Both the position numbers and the translations under genes were made by a program. The notes under the pieces were generated by a model. The model was not told the origin of the DNA. It searched no databases and worked only from the letters and a program-made list of their open reading frames with translations. DNA of 8,604 nt from Bacteriovoracaceae bacterium UBA7317 (GTDB lineage Bacteria; Bdellovibrionota; Bacteriovoracia; Bacteriovoracales; Bacteriovoracaceae), in contig DKQD01000140.1 of assembly GCA_002474345.1 (NCBI GenBank), positions 1-8,604 on the forward strand. Direction: 5' to 3'. Below are positions 1-6,012 of the stretch, piece by piece. Each line of letters begins with the position of its first letter. The first letter of the stretch is position 1.

Positions 1-1050
1 TACAAAATGCGAAAGACCTTGAGTCTCAGTTGATCTATCTAAACCTGATAGGGGAGCATTCTCACCTACAAATGTTACCCCCTCAATTTTCGATTTGTCT
101 TTCAACAAAGGATTATCTACGAGTTGAGTTGCATTTTCATCTATGGATAAATACTCGTTTTCCAAAGCTTTAGAAAAGCTAGGAAAGATCTTTTCCAAGC
201 TTCTCTTCAGTATTTTAATCCGCCTGGAAACTTCTTCTTCACTCAATTCCTCTGGGTCAAAGTAGTGCTGCAACTCTAAAAAATGCTCCCCATTCATTTC
301 AAAGAAGTTACCTAAAAAATGTCCCCACTCATGGGTTAAACTCAAAGGAATAAAAAAAGTTTCACCCATATCAGAAATTTTTTTCTTCAATTTAAAAAGC
401 ACTTTTAGTCCAAAAGCTCCCTTAGTGTTTTCACAAAACTCAATAAATTCATTATTGAGTGAAGATTTATTTTCAATGAATGAAAGGAGTTTCCATGGAG
501 GCAACCCCCATATTAGATTCTTAGAACTAAAAATGGTTCCATTTAAAAGTTCCACTGTCCAGGAACTATCAATTTCTTTAAAGTTCACACCTTTAATTTG
601 ACCCGTATAACTTTTTTTATTAAAAAAGTCCCAAAATGATGAATCCTTAAGGAAGAATAGTTCTTTCTCAAAGACAAACTTTTTACTTTTTTGAATAAAG
701 AAAACCTCTTCTTTTTGAAGAGTTTCATTCTTACTACGCCCTCCAAAAGGTCTAAATTGATTATCTTTATAAAAGGTTGTAGACGAAAACTCTTCTGACA
801 AAGAGTCCTTAATTGAACTCCCCATACAAAACTTTATATTTTGCTCCCCTCGTATTTTCTCATAACCTTTACCAAAAATATCCGCAGTATTTAATTTTTT
901 TGAAGTAATAACCTTAGAGCTCTCAAATTCTTCCTTTCTTTTGAAAATATAGCAAAGAGTATGTATATCTTCCCCTACAACCAAATTCGGTAATTCAACA
1001 TAAGACTTCTTTTCTTTAACTTCTTTTTTCAAGTTGCCAAAAATTTTCAT
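1..1050 (-). CDS. Flavoprotein (amine oxidase-like) family protein with degenerate FAD motif, 3' end outside window
   Basis: The frame is open for 350 codons from an ATG at 1050 to the left edge with no stop, so the C-terminus is missing. The start lies 16 nt after the transglycosylase stop with a weak GGGAA-type ribosome site, suggesting cotranscription. The protein resembles flavin amine oxidases and protoporphyrinogen/phytoene oxidases. Near residue 26 a beta-alpha unit reads LVVGEDIHTLCYIF, where GEDIHT replaces GxGxxG. Near 108 is FYKDNQFRPFGG, like the 'DGkfyPF' segment of such enzymes. Near 170 NLIWGLPPWKLL resembles their 'vvlatPa..' strand. Near 328 GVTFVGENAPLSGLDRS resembles the C-terminal FAD-contact segment. 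No acidic residue ends the presumed second strand. A match to the HExxH zinc-protease pattern (SLTHEWGHFL, about residues 238-247) is present. I infer a divergent, possibly cofactor-free member of the flavoprotein fold. The ORF itself is solid; the family call is tentative. Confidence 0.68.
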   Translation of the reverse strand, partial: MKIFGNLKKEVKEKKSYVELPNLVVGEDIHTLCYIFKRKEEFESSKVITSKKLNTADIFGKGYEKIRGEQNIKFCMGSSIKDSLSEEFSSTTFYKDNQFRPFGGRSKNETLQKEEVFFIQKSKKFVFEKELFFLKDSSFWDFFNKKSYTGQIKGVNFKEIDSSWTVELLNGTIFSSKNLIWGLPPWKLLSFIENKSSLNNEFIEFCENTKGAFGLKVLFKLKKKISDMGETFFIPLSLTHEWGHFLGNFFEMNGEHFLELQHYFDPEELSEEEVSRRIKILKRSLEKIFPSFSKALENEYLSIDENATQLVDNPLLKDKSKIEGVTFVGENAPLSGLDRSTETQGLSHFV

Positions 1051-1066
1051 TATTTTCCCAAAAAAC

Positions 1067-2551
1067 TTATCGTACGATCAATCTATCACCTTCTCTAATA
1101 GATCTTCTTTGAAGAATACTTAAATTGGACAAAATAAGCGTATCCATCGATGTCCCAAAAAGGTTTGCAATTTTCCAAAGGCTATCTCCCCTCTTTACTC
1201 TATAAAATTTGGAAGGGTTTTTTATTTTCTGTCCTAACCTCTTGGCCCTCTTTATTCTCCTTCTTAAAGAGTGCCTCTTTGATCTTTTCTTTTTCTTTTG
1301 AAACAAGTCAGCATACATCACGTCTCGCTTACTTTGTCCAACTCGAAAAGGCAATATTACATTGGTCCCAGGCTTTAAAGTCCTAGATGTAGAAAATCCA
1401 TTAAACTTTTTTAATACTAATGGATCTAATTTATAAAGTTTAGAAACCCTCCTCAAAGTAGTTTTCTTCTTACCAACTTTATAAACTTGATAACGCTTTG
1501 CGGAGACATCTTTATCTTGGCAACAACTTAACCAAGCGCTCTTTTTACCAACAGGTATTCTTAGACGATAACCTGGCTTCTCAAGTGGTGTCTGCCATCT
1601 TAAAAGCTCAGGGTTTAAATCCTTTAAAAGAGAAAACGAGACTCCTAACTCTTCTGACAAAGTATAAAGATCTGTATTTGAAGGCAGAGTAATCTCTTCA
1701 AAGTCAAGCGGCTTCAAAAACTCCACATTTTCCAAACCAAAACTTTCAAGGTTTTTGCCAATAATCGCTAATGCCATAATTTTTGGAACGTAATTCTTGG
1801 TTTCCCTCTTTAAGTACCGCCCTTTAATCAAACGCCAAAAGTTCCTAGTTCTATACCTCTTAATTGCCCTTGAAACCTTCCCTTCACCTGCATTGTAGGC
1901 GGCTGCAGCCAACTCCCAAGACCCAAACCGATCATAAAGGTACCTAAGATACCGGCAAGCTGCTATCGTTGCTTTAATTGGATCTCTTCTTTCATCAATA
2001 AACCAATCTATTTTTAGACCAAACCTTGCTGCAGTTTTAGGCATAAATTGCCAAATCCCAACCGCTTGAGCTCTTGATTTAGCATTATTCCGAAATCCCG
2101 ATTCAGCCATGGCCAAGAAAATTAAATCTTTTGGGAGGTCAAAGTCCTTGAGAATTTCCACAATAAGCGGTCCATATTGACCGGCTCTGCGACTATATCT
2201 TTTAAAAAATCCTCTTCCTCTTGTTAAAAAGTAGTTTATCCAAATTTCAACTTTCCGATTATAGACGATAGGAAAGTCAAACACTGCGTTTGGTAGATCC
2301 AAATGGTCGCCACCCTTCAGGGAAAAAAGGGGCCTTTTGCTTTCGCCCTGTTTTTTTGGATAGCTATAATTGAAAACGTTTGTACCATTACCAAAGCTTT
2401 CTTTGAGGTTTGGTTTTGTAACATTTTTGGAAGGCTGCTCAAGAGTTTGATCAACCCTTTCATTTTTATTTTTTGAATCTATAGCAGCACAAGAAAATAA
2501 CATCTGGAATGAGAGCAGTAGAAATAACCGACTTATTATTTTCTCTTTCAT
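1067..2551 (-). CDS. mltD: Membrane-bound lytic murein transglycosylase D-like lipoprotein (GH23 + LysM)
   Basis: Cleaves the MurNAc-GlcNAc glycan bond of peptidoglycan, forming 1,6-anhydro-MurNAc. The chosen ATG at 2551 gives 494 residues beginning MKEKIISRLFLLLSF, a signal peptide ending in the lipobox LFSC, with Cys21 as the predicted lipidation site. The SLT domain spans about 122-235: AMAESGF holds the presumed catalytic Glu150, followed by AVGIWQFMPKTA and AAAYNAGEGKV, all family hallmarks. A divergent LysM-like unit lies at about 295-335, and clearer LysM units at 354-403 and 449-494, the last reading YRVKRGDSLWKIANLFG. LysM binds GlcNAc-containing glycans, so the protein should act at the cell wall from the outer membrane. 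Residues 419-444 form a strikingly basic linker. A longer reading from a TTG at 2677, with AAAGG just upstream, would add 42 residues and bury the signal peptide, so I reject it. The next gene follows after 16 nt. Confident family assignment; MltD is the closest type. Confidence 0.9.
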   Translation of the reverse strand: MKEKIISRLFLLLSFQMLFSCAAIDSKNKNERVDQTLEQPSKNVTKPNLKESFGNGTNVFNYSYPKKQGESKRPLFSLKGGDHLDLPNAVFDFPIVYNRKVEIWINYFLTRGRGFFKRYSRRAGQYGPLIVEILKDFDLPKDLIFLAMAESGFRNNAKSRAQAVGIWQFMPKTAARFGLKIDWFIDERRDPIKATIAACRYLRYLYDRFGSWELAAAAYNAGEGKVSRAIKRYRTRNFWRLIKGRYLKRETKNYVPKIMALAIIGKNLESFGLENVEFLKPLDFEEITLPSNTDLYTLSEELGVSFSLLKDLNPELLRWQTPLEKPGYRLRIPVGKKSAWLSCCQDKDVSAKRYQVYKVGKKKTTLRRVSKLYKLDPLVLKKFNGFSTSRTLKPGTNVILPFRVGQSKRDVMYADLFQKKKKRSKRHSLRRRIKRAKRLGQKIKNPSKFYRVKRGDSLWKIANLFGTSMDTLILSNLSILQRRSIREGDRLIVR

Positions 2552-2691
2552 AAACAATTTCTTATACAAGGCTGAGGTAAATATTAAACTTCTTATCAGA
2601 AATAGCTCTTCTTTAAGTTCCTCAAAGAAAACTTCATTTGTCAAAGGTTCGTCATTTAAACTTTGAATTAATAACAAAACCTTTCACAGTG

Positions 2692-2697
2692 TATTAT
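2692..2697 (+). promoter_or_regulatory. Possible -10 element for the exported protein gene at 2754
   Basis: TATTAT matches the sigma-70 -10 consensus at 5 of 6 positions and lies about 57 nt upstream of the TTG start at 2754. The -35 position at 17 bp spacing reads TAATAA, which is a poor match, so this is only a candidate. The run CCCCCTCCCC (2702-2711) directly follows. Confidence 0.25.
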
Positions 2698-2753
2698 TTT
2701 TCCCCCTCCCCAACACATAGTTTTCTACCTATCGTTTAAAAAAAGGACAAAGT

Positions 2754-3332
2754 TTGCGTTACCTAAGGTACTTTAAGATATTTCTTTTCTCTCTAATAAT
2801 GACATACCTTACAGCACATTGTCAGGAAAGCCCTCCAGCGCAAAATAAACTCCCAAACTACGACTTTAGTATTGATAATTTAAAAGTCTTTTTTCCAAAT
2901 TCAACTCGAGAAGAAATTGAAAAAACAGCTGGTGAGGGGACCATCATTAAAAGCAATGAAAACCTTGTGATAAAGAGATATTATGTTGCGCAATTAAGAT
3001 ATAAATTTCCAGTTTTTGTACAATTTTACCAAGATAAGTCAATTGAGTTTTTTGCTCGGCTACCCAGTTATTTCCTCCATGACCTCTTTCATCAAGCCCT
3101 CATTAACCGTTACGGTGAGCAAAACCGCTATGTAAGAATTGAAAACAGCGCCCTCTACATATGGCAAAACGCAGAAAACAATCAAATAGTGTACAATGGG
3201 ATGTGTACCATAACCTGTTTTCCACAATTTCTATCTATCGCAAAAAAAGAAACCCAAGGAATTGCGAACTACAGGTCTCTTCTAGATATTTTCTGGAAAC
3301 CAATGCCTCCTCCAAAAGCCGAAGAAGAATAG
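2754..3332 (+). CDS. Exported protein of unknown function, possible lipoprotein
   Basis: I do not recognise a family. The 192-residue product starts at a TTG preceded by AAGGA at 2743-2747 with 6-nt spacing, a good ribosome site that decides this start over the ATG at codon 16. The N-terminus (MRYLRYFKIFLFSLIMTYLTAHC) has a basic start and a hydrophobic core, so it is a signal peptide. Cys23 sits where a lipobox cysteine would, but TAHC has His at -1 rather than Ala, Gly or Ser, so lipidation is uncertain. The mature part is soluble. It contains INRYGEQNRYVRIENSALYI around 117-136, resembling the 'L..kYG.p.....W' pattern of small periplasmic proteins, and a C-x3-C pair at Cys151/Cys155 that could form a disulfide or bind metal. 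The tail is Pro- and Glu-rich (KPMPPPKAEEE). It is divergent from mltD and convergent with lgt. An envelope role is inferred from export and neighbours only. Confidence 0.75.
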   Translation: MRYLRYFKIFLFSLIMTYLTAHCQESPPAQNKLPNYDFSIDNLKVFFPNSTREEIEKTAGEGTIIKSNENLVIKRYYVAQLRYKFPVFVQFYQDKSIEFFARLPSYFLHDLFHQALINRYGEQNRYVRIENSALYIWQNAENNQIVYNGMCTITCFPQFLSIAKKETQGIANYRSLLDIFWKPMPPPKAEEE

Positions 3333-3369
3333 ATACGCAGAATTTAAGCTACATTCATTAAGCTTGATT

Positions 3370-4164
3370 TCAGGCTTTGGCTGGGATTTGTTCATTTTTT
3401 TTCAAGGAGTAGAACAAGCCGCAAACACCCACTAACCCCATAAGAATACAAAGGATCTGTCCCATGGTCGTAGTTCCACCGAAGTAATAACCCAGTTGAT
3501 TATCTGGTTCTCTAAAATACTCCGCCAAAAACCTTAAGGACCCATATCCTATGAAATAAATTGAAGTTAAGACTCCATAAACTTTTACCCTCTTCCGTAA
3601 AAACCAAAGGACTAAGAACAAAACCATTCCCTCTAAAACCGCTTCATAAAGCTGAGAGGGGTGCCTTGGATAAGGTCCTCCTTGGGGAAAGATCATAGCC
3701 CAAGGGACTTCACTTACCCTTCCATACAGCTCGCCATTTATAAAATTGCCTATTCGACCCCAGAACACGCCTTGGGAGCCAGCGACACACGTCACATCTA
3801 GCATCTGAAGAAAGGGAATTTTATTATTTTTTGCAAATATGTAGGCTCCACAAACAAGGCCGATTATGGCGCCATGATAACTTAGTCCACCTTTCCAAAC
3901 TGCGAGTAATTCACTGAGGTTCTGAGAGTAATAATCCCAGTTATACACAAATACGTAAAAGAACCTAGCTCCTAAAAACATCCCTATTATGCTGTGGGTT
4001 ATAAAGGAGTCTACTTTTTCTTTAACGACATGAAAAAAGCCTTCATCTACAAGCTTTCTCATCAAATATCCGGAAATGATGAAACCTAAAACATACATCA
4101 TTCCGTACCATCTAATTTGGAGAGGTCCTAATGAAAAAATAACAGGGTCTAGTCTAACTATCAT
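3370..4164 (-). CDS. lgt: Prolipoprotein diacylglyceryl transferase
   Basis: Inner-membrane enzyme that transfers diacylglycerol from phosphatidylglycerol to the lipobox cysteine of prolipoproteins, the first step of lipoprotein maturation. The 264-residue product has several hydrophobic membrane segments (about 17-35, 53-74, 95-112, 178-189, 198-215, 235-253). The Lgt signature GRIGNFINGELYGR runs from 136 to 149, with Arg137, Asn140 and Glu145 matching E. coli Arg143, Asn146 and Glu151. GGLSYHG carries His97, matching E. coli His103. GARFFYVFVYN (65-75) is the family's early motif. RHPSQLYEA (167-175) and the late Arg211/Glu215 pair in SLRFLAEYFREP are also conserved. Length is slightly below the roughly 290 of E. 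coli. The ATG at 4164 has no strong ribosome site. It lies 23 nt after the stop of the upstream unknown gene, so the two are probably cotranscribed. Likely substrates include the MltD-like lipoprotein in this window. Confidence 0.97.
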   Translation of the reverse strand: MIVRLDPVIFSLGPLQIRWYGMMYVLGFIISGYLMRKLVDEGFFHVVKEKVDSFITHSIIGMFLGARFFYVFVYNWDYYSQNLSELLAVWKGGLSYHGAIIGLVCGAYIFAKNNKIPFLQMLDVTCVAGSQGVFWGRIGNFINGELYGRVSEVPWAMIFPQGGPYPRHPSQLYEAVLEGMVLFLVLWFLRKRVKVYGVLTSIYFIGYGSLRFLAEYFREPDNQLGYYFGGTTTMGQILCILMGLVGVCGLFYSLKKNEQIPAKA

Positions 4165-4187
4165 AGACCGAATGGTACCCTAATTTC

Positions 4188-5018
4188 TTACAATGACAAG
4201 TCTCTAGCCGACCCATCCTTGCTTTTAGGCTTGATATAACCACACTGAGTTTTTGCTATTTTAGCAATCATTTCTCTCACTCTTACACTCAAACCTTTAA
4301 GATCAAAGAAGGTACAAGAACCAAAAAGAAGAGAAATAAACCTTTCTTTCGAAACTGCGCGTTTCTTTTTGTTCGGGGCCATGACCACTCCTCTCTCTTC
4401 TCTAACAATGTCCACGTTTTGAATTGACAAGAGTTCACCTTTAAAATTGAAAGCAACATTTTTTTCGGTGTCTATGTAAAAAGCTTCACCGTTTGATTCT
4501 TTTTGCTTCAGTAACTCTATTTCTTTTCCTAATATTCTGCCCCAAAAGCCTATAACCCCATGTTCAACAAAAGCCCAGCTAACGAATCTGTTCAAAATTA
4601 TGTTATAAGCTTTTTTTAAATCATCACCCTCTTTAAAGCCCGTCCAACAACCGAGTTTCCACATATTTGCCGAGTTGGAAAAAACTAAAACTCCACCATC
4701 TTTATAGCGATAAACATTGTAACCATTTTGAGGAATGATACTTTCGAAGCCGTATAAATCTGATTCTTGAATCCTGCTTAATTGAAGCCGAACATCAGGC
4801 GACGCACAACTTATATCAAGAACCCTAGAGTCTTCTCTTTCTCTTAAAACGGATTCAATTTCCTTAGACCTCTCCTCATCCAAAGCCTTAAAACCAAAGC
4901 TAAGGATCATATCCACTATCTCCTTGGGAACGGCTTGGTCTTGAACCTTTAAGTAGATGGGATAATTTAACTCCTCTCCTAAATAAAAGTAGTTTGTTAA
5001 ACTCTCTTTTTCTCCCAC
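4188..5018 (-). CDS. Conserved-looking protein of unknown function upstream of lgt
   Basis: I do not recognise this family. I place the start at the GTG at 5018, preceded by AAGGGG (5025-5030) with 6-nt spacing, giving 276 residues. A TTG 8 codons earlier (5042) lacks a comparable ribosome site. No signal peptide or membrane segment is visible, so it is probably cytoplasmic. The N-terminal half is charged (EERSKEIESVLRERED). The middle looks like a folded core: YNVYRYKDGGVLVFSNSAN, then NMWKLGCWTGF, then NRFVSWAFVEHGVIGFWGRI. The last segment, rich in Trp and Gly, is what I would expect to be most conserved. The C-terminal third is basic (APNKKKRAVSKERFI) and contains scattered cysteines. The 23-nt gap to lgt suggests an operon, but nothing in the sequence ties it to lipoprotein processing. 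Coding status is well supported by length, start and context; function is open. Confidence 0.75.
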   Translation of the reverse strand: MGEKESLTNYFYLGEELNYPIYLKVQDQAVPKEIVDMILSFGFKALDEERSKEIESVLREREDSRVLDISCASPDVRLQLSRIQESDLYGFESIIPQNGYNVYRYKDGGVLVFSNSANMWKLGCWTGFKEGDDLKKAYNIILNRFVSWAFVEHGVIGFWGRILGKEIELLKQKESNGEAFYIDTEKNVAFNFKGELLSIQNVDIVREERGVVMAPNKKKRAVSKERFISLLFGSCTFFDLKGLSVRVREMIAKIAKTQCGYIKPKSKDGSARDLSL

Positions 5019-5079
5019 ATTAAACCCCTTTAAAAAATTCAAAGTATTCTTTTACGCGCCACACTGATCGTCCTATGTA

Positions 5080-5085
5080 TTTATA
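5080..5085 (-). promoter_or_regulatory. Possible -10 element for the unknown gene-lgt transcript
   Basis: Read on the minus strand this is TATAAA, 5 of 6 to the -10 consensus, about 62 nt upstream of the GTG at 5018. No convincing -35 hexamer sits 16-18 bp upstream; the stretch there is very AT-rich (5086-5113) and could act as an UP-like element. Only a candidate. Confidence 0.25.
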
Positions 5086-5137
5086 CCTTAAATTAAGTAA
5101 ATAAATTTTATTAACTCTTGTTTTTGTGGGGTATTAC

Positions 5138-5166
5138 TTGACATAAAAATCAAAAATTAATAGAAG
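5138..5166 (+). promoter_or_regulatory. Sigma-70 promoter of rplU
   Basis: A perfect -35 TTGACA (5138-5143) is followed after 17 bp by TAGAAG (5161-5166), which matches the -10 consensus at 4 of 6 positions. The AT-rich tract just upstream could act as an UP element. Predicted transcription starts near 5173, leaving a leader of roughly 87 nt before rplU. This is the clearest promoter in the window. Confidence 0.65.
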
Positions 5167-5194
5167 TCATAGATTCAAGTGTTACGCTTAAGGA

Positions 5195-5240
5195 CTAAAT
5201 TTAGGGACAAAAAGAATCACTTTGTATGATCCCCTAAGTT
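5195..5240 (+). promoter_or_regulatory. Structured 5' leader of rplU (candidate autoregulatory RNA element)
   Basis: Within the leader, AATTTAGGG (5198-5206) can pair with CCCTAAGTT (5232-5240) in a 9-bp stem with one G-U pair. Inside it ACAAA (5207-5211) pairs with TTTGT (5221-5225), and ATGATC (5226-5231) forms a one-sided bulge. The same region contains a perfect palindrome CTAAATTTAG (5195-5204), which competes with the long stem. The rplU ribosome site AAGGAG (5249-5254) lies just outside. Leaders recognised by the encoded ribosomal protein are known for L21 in Firmicutes; whether this is an equivalent element is inference. Confidence 0.4.
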
Positions 5241-5259
5241 TGCCTCTGAAGGAGAAATC

Positions 5260-5625
5260 ATGTACGGAGTAATTGAAGTAGCTGGACACCAGTACAGAGT
5301 TAAAGCTGGAGATATTATCGATGTTGAAAAACTAAGTGGCAACGAAGGTGACGTTGTTGAAATCGATAAAGTTCTCTTCGTTGGTGGTGATAATCCACAA
5401 GTCGGCTTACCTGTTGTTGAAGGAGCTTTAGTTAAGGCTAAAGTTATTAGACAAGCTAAGGGAAAGAAGGTTCTCGTTTTTAAAAGAAAGCCTGGAATGT
5501 ATCAAAAAAGGCAAGGGCACCGTCAAGAGTATACAGGCCTTCTCATTACTGAAATTAAAGATGGAAAAGGTGCCAGCAGTCTAATTGATAGCGGTAGTAA
5601 AGAAGCAAAAAAATATTTAAAGTAA
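5260..5625 (+). CDS. rplU: 50S ribosomal protein L21
   Basis: Structural protein of the large subunit that binds 23S rRNA. The 121-residue product opens with MYGVIEVAGHQYRVKAGDII, the standard L21 N-terminus. The family signature runs at about 72-95 (LVFKRKPGMYQKRQGHRQ, then TGLLI). AAGGAG at 5249-5254 lies 5 nt before the ATG and fixes the start. The protein is longer than the usual roughly 103 residues because of a C-terminal tail of about 20 residues (GASSLIDSGSKEAKKYLK). It heads the rplU-rpmA-obgE block found in many bacteria, here behind its own strong promoter and a structured leader. A terminator-like hairpin begins 9 nt after its stop codon. Confidence 0.98.
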   Translation: MYGVIEVAGHQYRVKAGDIIDVEKLSGNEGDVVEIDKVLFVGGDNPQVGLPVVEGALVKAKVIRQAKGKKVLVFKRKPGMYQKRQGHRQEYTGLLITEIKDGKGASSLIDSGSKEAKKYLK

Positions 5626-5634
5626 TATCAGGAC

Positions 5635-5663
5635 TGAAGCGTATAAAATGACGCTTCATTTTT
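5635..5663 (+). terminator. Terminator-like hairpin between rplU and rpmA
   Basis: A perfect 8-bp stem, TGAAGCGT (5635-5642) with ACGCTTCA (5651-5658), encloses an 8-nt loop and is followed directly by TTTTT (5659-5663). This is the layout of an intrinsic terminator, yet it lies inside the rplU-rpmA transcript. Partial termination, or protection of an rplU-only mRNA 3' end, would explain it. rpmA has no obvious promoter of its own in the 18 nt that remain. Confidence 0.65.
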
Positions 5664-5681
5664 GAGAATTGGGAGTGTTAG

Positions 5682-5933
5682 ATGGCACATAAAAAAGCGG
5701 CCGGCTCAACGGCAAACGGTAGAGACTCAAATCCTAATATGTATGGGGTCAAAAAATTTGGCGGCGAAGTAGTAAAAACTGGAAACGTTCTTGTTCGTCA
5801 GTGCGGCTCTAAGTTTCATGCTGGTAAAGGCGTAGGAACGGGAAAAGATTTTACTCTTTTTGCACTTCAAGAAGGTAAAGTTCAGTTTTCTTATTACAAT
5901 AAAAAGAAAAAAATTGTCTCTATCGTTCCTTAA
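5682..5933 (+). CDS. rpmA: 50S ribosomal protein L27
   Basis: Large-subunit protein whose N-terminal tail reaches the peptidyl-transferase centre. The 83 residues match the family throughout: [18 protein letters not shown] at the N-terminus, then [17 protein letters not shown] and [15 protein letters not shown]. It begins directly MAHKKA, so there is no cleavable N-terminal extension like that of Firmicutes L27. Family members usually have Leu-Gly-Val-Lys after the first motif; here it is Tyr-Gly-Val-Lys. GGGAG (5671-5675), 6 nt before the ATG, is the ribosome site. The gene sits between two hairpins: the terminator-like one after rplU and a strong terminator 32 nt beyond its stop. Confidence 0.98.
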   Translation: MAHKKAAGSTANGRDSNPNMYGVKKFGGEVVKTGNVLVRQCGSKFHAGKGVGTGKDFTLFALQEGKVQFSYYNKKKKIVSIVP

Positions 5934-5939
5934 TAGATA

Positions 5940-5968
5940 TTTTCAAGAAAATTCTTTTTCTCTATATT
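5940..5968 (+). promoter_or_regulatory. Candidate promoter for obgE-rsfS-rlmH
   Basis: TTTTCA (5940-5945, 4 of 6) is followed after 17 bp by TATATT (5963-5968, 5 of 6). Initiation would fall near 5975, on the ascending arm of the terminator. The new RNA would therefore lack the hairpin's left arm and escape termination, giving obgE a leader of about 38 nt. Confidence 0.4.
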
Positions 5969-5994
5969 CCCCTAAAGCTTTTTAGGGGAATTTT
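5966..5994 (+). terminator. Strong intrinsic terminator after rpmA
   Basis: An 11-bp perfect stem, ATTCCCCTAAA (5966-5976) with TTTAGGGGAAT (5981-5991), is closed by a GCTT loop and followed by TTTTCGGTTTT. It should end the rplU-rpmA message. It lies only 19 nt before the obgE start, so downstream genes need read-through or a separate promoter. Confidence 0.85.
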
Positions 5995-6012
5995 CGGTTT
6001 TGTGAAATCATT

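Noticed and set aside
1150..1692. Plus-strand open frames of 78 and 64 codons
   Set aside because: They lie antisense inside the strongly supported transglycosylase gene, lack ribosome sites and encode unrecognisable sequence; they are shadows.
2639..2644. Perfect minus-strand TTGACA upstream of the transglycosylase
   Set aside because: No acceptable -10 hexamer follows at 15-19 bp (the stretch reads GGAACT), so it is not supported as a promoter.
3161..3361. 66-codon plus-strand frame
   Set aside because: It overlaps the 3' part of the exported protein gene in another frame and has no ribosome site or recognisable content.
3341..3370. Possible bidirectional terminator between the convergent exported protein gene and lgt
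   Set aside because: AAGCT (3346-3350) and AGCTT (3361-3365) can pair, but the stem is 5 bp, AT-rich, has a 10-nt loop and lacks a T tract, so it is too weak to call.
5269..5300. Reading rplU as starting at a later in-frame codon
   Set aside because: The ATG at 5260 has an excellent ribosome site and the family's invariant N-terminus.
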